Assembly: GCA_016200135.1 (NCBI GenBank)
Contig: JACQFI010000037.1
Location: 62,001-126,000, forward strand
Direction of reading: 5' to 3'
Length of the DNA stretch: 64,000 bases
From: Planctomycetota bacterium
Lineage (GTDB): Bacteria; Planctomycetota; SZUA-567; H5-PLA8
The notes under the pieces are model-generated. The model was not told the origin of the DNA. It saw nothing but the letters and a program-made list of their open reading frames with translations, and ran no database searches. Positions 62,802-64,000 of the stretch are shown here, in pieces (the first letter of the stretch is position 1; every line of letters starts with the position of its first letter). The translations under genes were made by a program, and so were the position numbers.

Positions 62802-64000
62802 CTAGGTGATGCCCAGTTCCTTCATCTTTTCCCAGAGGTTCTTGCGCGAGATGCCGAGCACTTCCGCGGCTTTGGTGCGGTTGCCGCGGGTGTAATCGAG
62901 CACGCGTTGAATATAGGCCCTTTCGGCGTCGTGGACCACATCGCGCAGCGGCCGGAAGGTGAACGGATCGAGGCCGGTGACGTTCGGATTGCTCGCGGGC
63001 GCCGGCTGTGCCAAGGGCACCGCCACCGGCGCGGCGGCCGGCGCCTGGTAGCCCTGCGAGAGCATGGTCATGCCCGCGGTGGGAACCACGGCATCCGGGC
63101 GCATGGCGGCGGGCGTCTGGAGCAGGTAGCGGCGCTCCAGTTTGTCGGACTTGCCGGCCATGGCGATGGCGCGCATCACGGCGTTCTCGAGTTCGCGGAT
63201 GTTGCCCGGCCACGAGTACAGGCCCATCTCGCGCAGGGCGCCCTCTTCCACATCCATGCGCCGGCCGCCGCTGTGCACGCGGCAGAAGTGTTCGACGAGC
63301 AGCGGCAGGTCTTCGAGGCGTTCGCGCAGGGGCGGCATGTTGAGTTCGACGACGTGGAGGCGGAAGTACAGGTCGTCGCGAAACCGCGCCTGGCGGACCA
63401 TCATCGAGAGATCGACCTTGGAGGCGACGATCACGCGCACGTCCACCTTGATCGTCTTGGTGCCGCCGATGCGCTCGAACTCGCGCTCCTGCAGCACGCG
63501 CAGGAGCTTCACTTGCGTGGAGATGCTCATGTCGTCGATATCGTCGAGAAAGATCGAGCCGCCGTGGGCGAGTTCGAAACGGCCGAGCTTGCGCTCTTTG
63601 GCGTCGGTGAAAGCGCCTTTCTCGTGGCCGAAGAGTTCGTCTTCGAGCAGCGAGTCCGGAAGCGCGGCGCAGGAGAGCTTGATGAGGCGCTTGTCGCAGC
63701 GCGGCGAGTTGCGGTGGATGGCCTGCGCGGCGAGTTCCTTGCCGGTGCCGGACTCGCCGGTGATCAGCACCGTCGCGTCGCTGGGACCGATGGTCTCGAT
63801 CATGCGGTAGAGTTCCTGCATGCGGTTCGACTTGCCGACGATGCGGTCGATCTTGAAGCGCCCGGTGACCTGGGTTTTCAGCGCTTCGATCTCGGCCTTG
63901 AGCTTGCGGACCTCCTCGATCTTCTGCAGGCGCGCGAGGACTTCCTCGTTGAGGAATGGCTTGACGAGATAATCCGCGCCCTGCTTGGTGGCGTGGATGG
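62802..64000 (-). CDS. NtrC-type sigma-54-dependent response regulator, cut at the window end
   Basis: The visible part is the end of a receiver domain (ADYLVKPFLNEEVLARL), an AAA+ sigma-54 activation domain with Walker A GESGTGKE, GAFTDA in place of the usual GAFTGA, and the Walker B-like IFLDDIDDM, where Asp replaces the usual Glu of FLDEIG. A Fis-type HTH at the C-terminus (NRTKAAEVLGISRKNLWEKM) follows. It reads convergently with the polymerase gene, one base apart. It could activate sigma-54 promoters like those near 38609, 39331 and 53651; this is an inference. Confidence 0.85.
   Translation of the reverse strand, partial: IHATKQGADYLVKPFLNEEVLARLQKIEEVRKLKAEIEALKTQVTGRFKIDRIVGKSNRMQELYRMIETIGPSDATVLITGESGTGKELAAQAIHRNSPRCDKRLIKLSCAALPDSLLEDELFGHEKGAFTDAKERKLGRFELAHGGSIFLDDIDDMSISTQVKLLRVLQEREFERIGGTKTIKVDVRVIVASKVDLSMMVRQARFRDDLYFRLHVVELNMPPLRERLEDLPLLVEHFCRVHSGGRRMDVEEGALREMGLYSWPGNIRELENAVMRAIAMAGKSDKLERRYLLQTPAAMRPDAVVPTAGMTMLSQGYQAPAAAPVAVPLAQPAPASNPNVTGLDPFTFRPLRDVVHDAERAYIQRVLDYTRGNRTKAAEVLGISRKNLWEKMKELGIT

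Noticed and set aside
1..64000. tRNA or rRNA genes
   Set aside because: I looked in the intergenic gaps and saw no cloverleaf-like or rRNA-like sequence; a covariance-model search would be decisive.

Overview
The window is GC-rich, gene-dense bacterial chromosome with 48 protein genes, two of them cut by the window edges, and no rRNA, tRNA, CRISPR array or transposase that I can see. The gene content points to Planctomycetota or a close PVC-type lineage. The pointers are an ECF sigma factor paired with a zinc-finger/FecR-type anti-sigma protein, several secreted HEAT-repeat proteins, a DUF4175-like giant coiled-coil protein, an NPCBM-domain protein, many secreted glycoside-hydrolase-like proteins under AraC regulators, a SMUG1-type uracil-DNA glycosylase and pseudopilins of the kind common there. 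This placement is an inference from gene content, not a phylogeny.

Layout. 1-147 (-): N-terminus of an M20 peptidase. 259-4045 (+): three tandem paralogues of a secreted HEWG-motif protein. 4173-10288 (-): two metallo-beta-lactamase-fold proteins (one a lipoprotein with a degenerate metal site), an NPCBM protein and two HEAT-repeat proteins. 10351-16065 (-): a 1904-residue membrane/coiled-coil protein with two Gly-Gln repeat tracts. 16390-18438 (-): anti-sigma/FecR protein and ECF sigma factor. 18603-21449 (+): GT9 glycosyltransferase with no normal start codon, then a CAP-domain protein. 21466-37278: carbohydrate-use locus with three AraC regulators, PhyH dioxygenase, sugar isomerase-like protein, DUF4091-like protein, GH42-like enzyme, PIG-L deacetylase, an unassigned TIM-barrel protein and GH127. 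37346-45735: tilS, two CheY-like response regulators each behind a sigma-54-type promoter, a TetR-permease-ATPase-HlyD export operon, trpG/pabA and xerC. 46041-50268 (+): two sugar-isomerase-like proteins flanking a DUF1611 plus enolase-superfamily pair that resembles DgcN/DgcA of D-glutamate catabolism. 50376-53297 (-): SMUG1-type glycosylase and a ClC channel/antiporter with CBS domains. 53765-55014 (+): two paralogous pseudopilins behind a candidate sigma-54 promoter. 55156-61447 (-): surface-glycan-type cluster (methyltransferase-GT2 fusion, methyltransferase, TMTC-like mannosyltransferase with TPR, FkbM methyltransferase) ending in rlmN; the last four genes are joined by ATGA overlaps. 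61589-62800 (+): Y-family DNA polymerase. 62802-64000 (-): sigma-54-dependent response regulator, cut by the window end.

How parts fit together. The carbohydrate locus looks like a plant- or algal-polysaccharide utilisation region in which each AraC gene probably controls its neighbours. The sigma/anti-sigma pair lies just upstream of the giant coiled-coil and HEAT genes and may report on the envelope. Sigma-54-type promoter signatures occur before both orphan response regulators and before the pilins, and a sigma-54 activator sits at the window end, so sigma-54 control may be a theme here.

I did not find one clearly new self-contained system. The most unusual items are the twin sigma-54 promoters of the response-regulator paralogues, the pilin promoter with a GACA/TGTC cluster, the giant repeat protein with its neighbours, the start-codon-less GT9 gene carrying a palindromic insertion, the ATGA-coupled glycan/rlmN cluster, and the tandem HEWG family.
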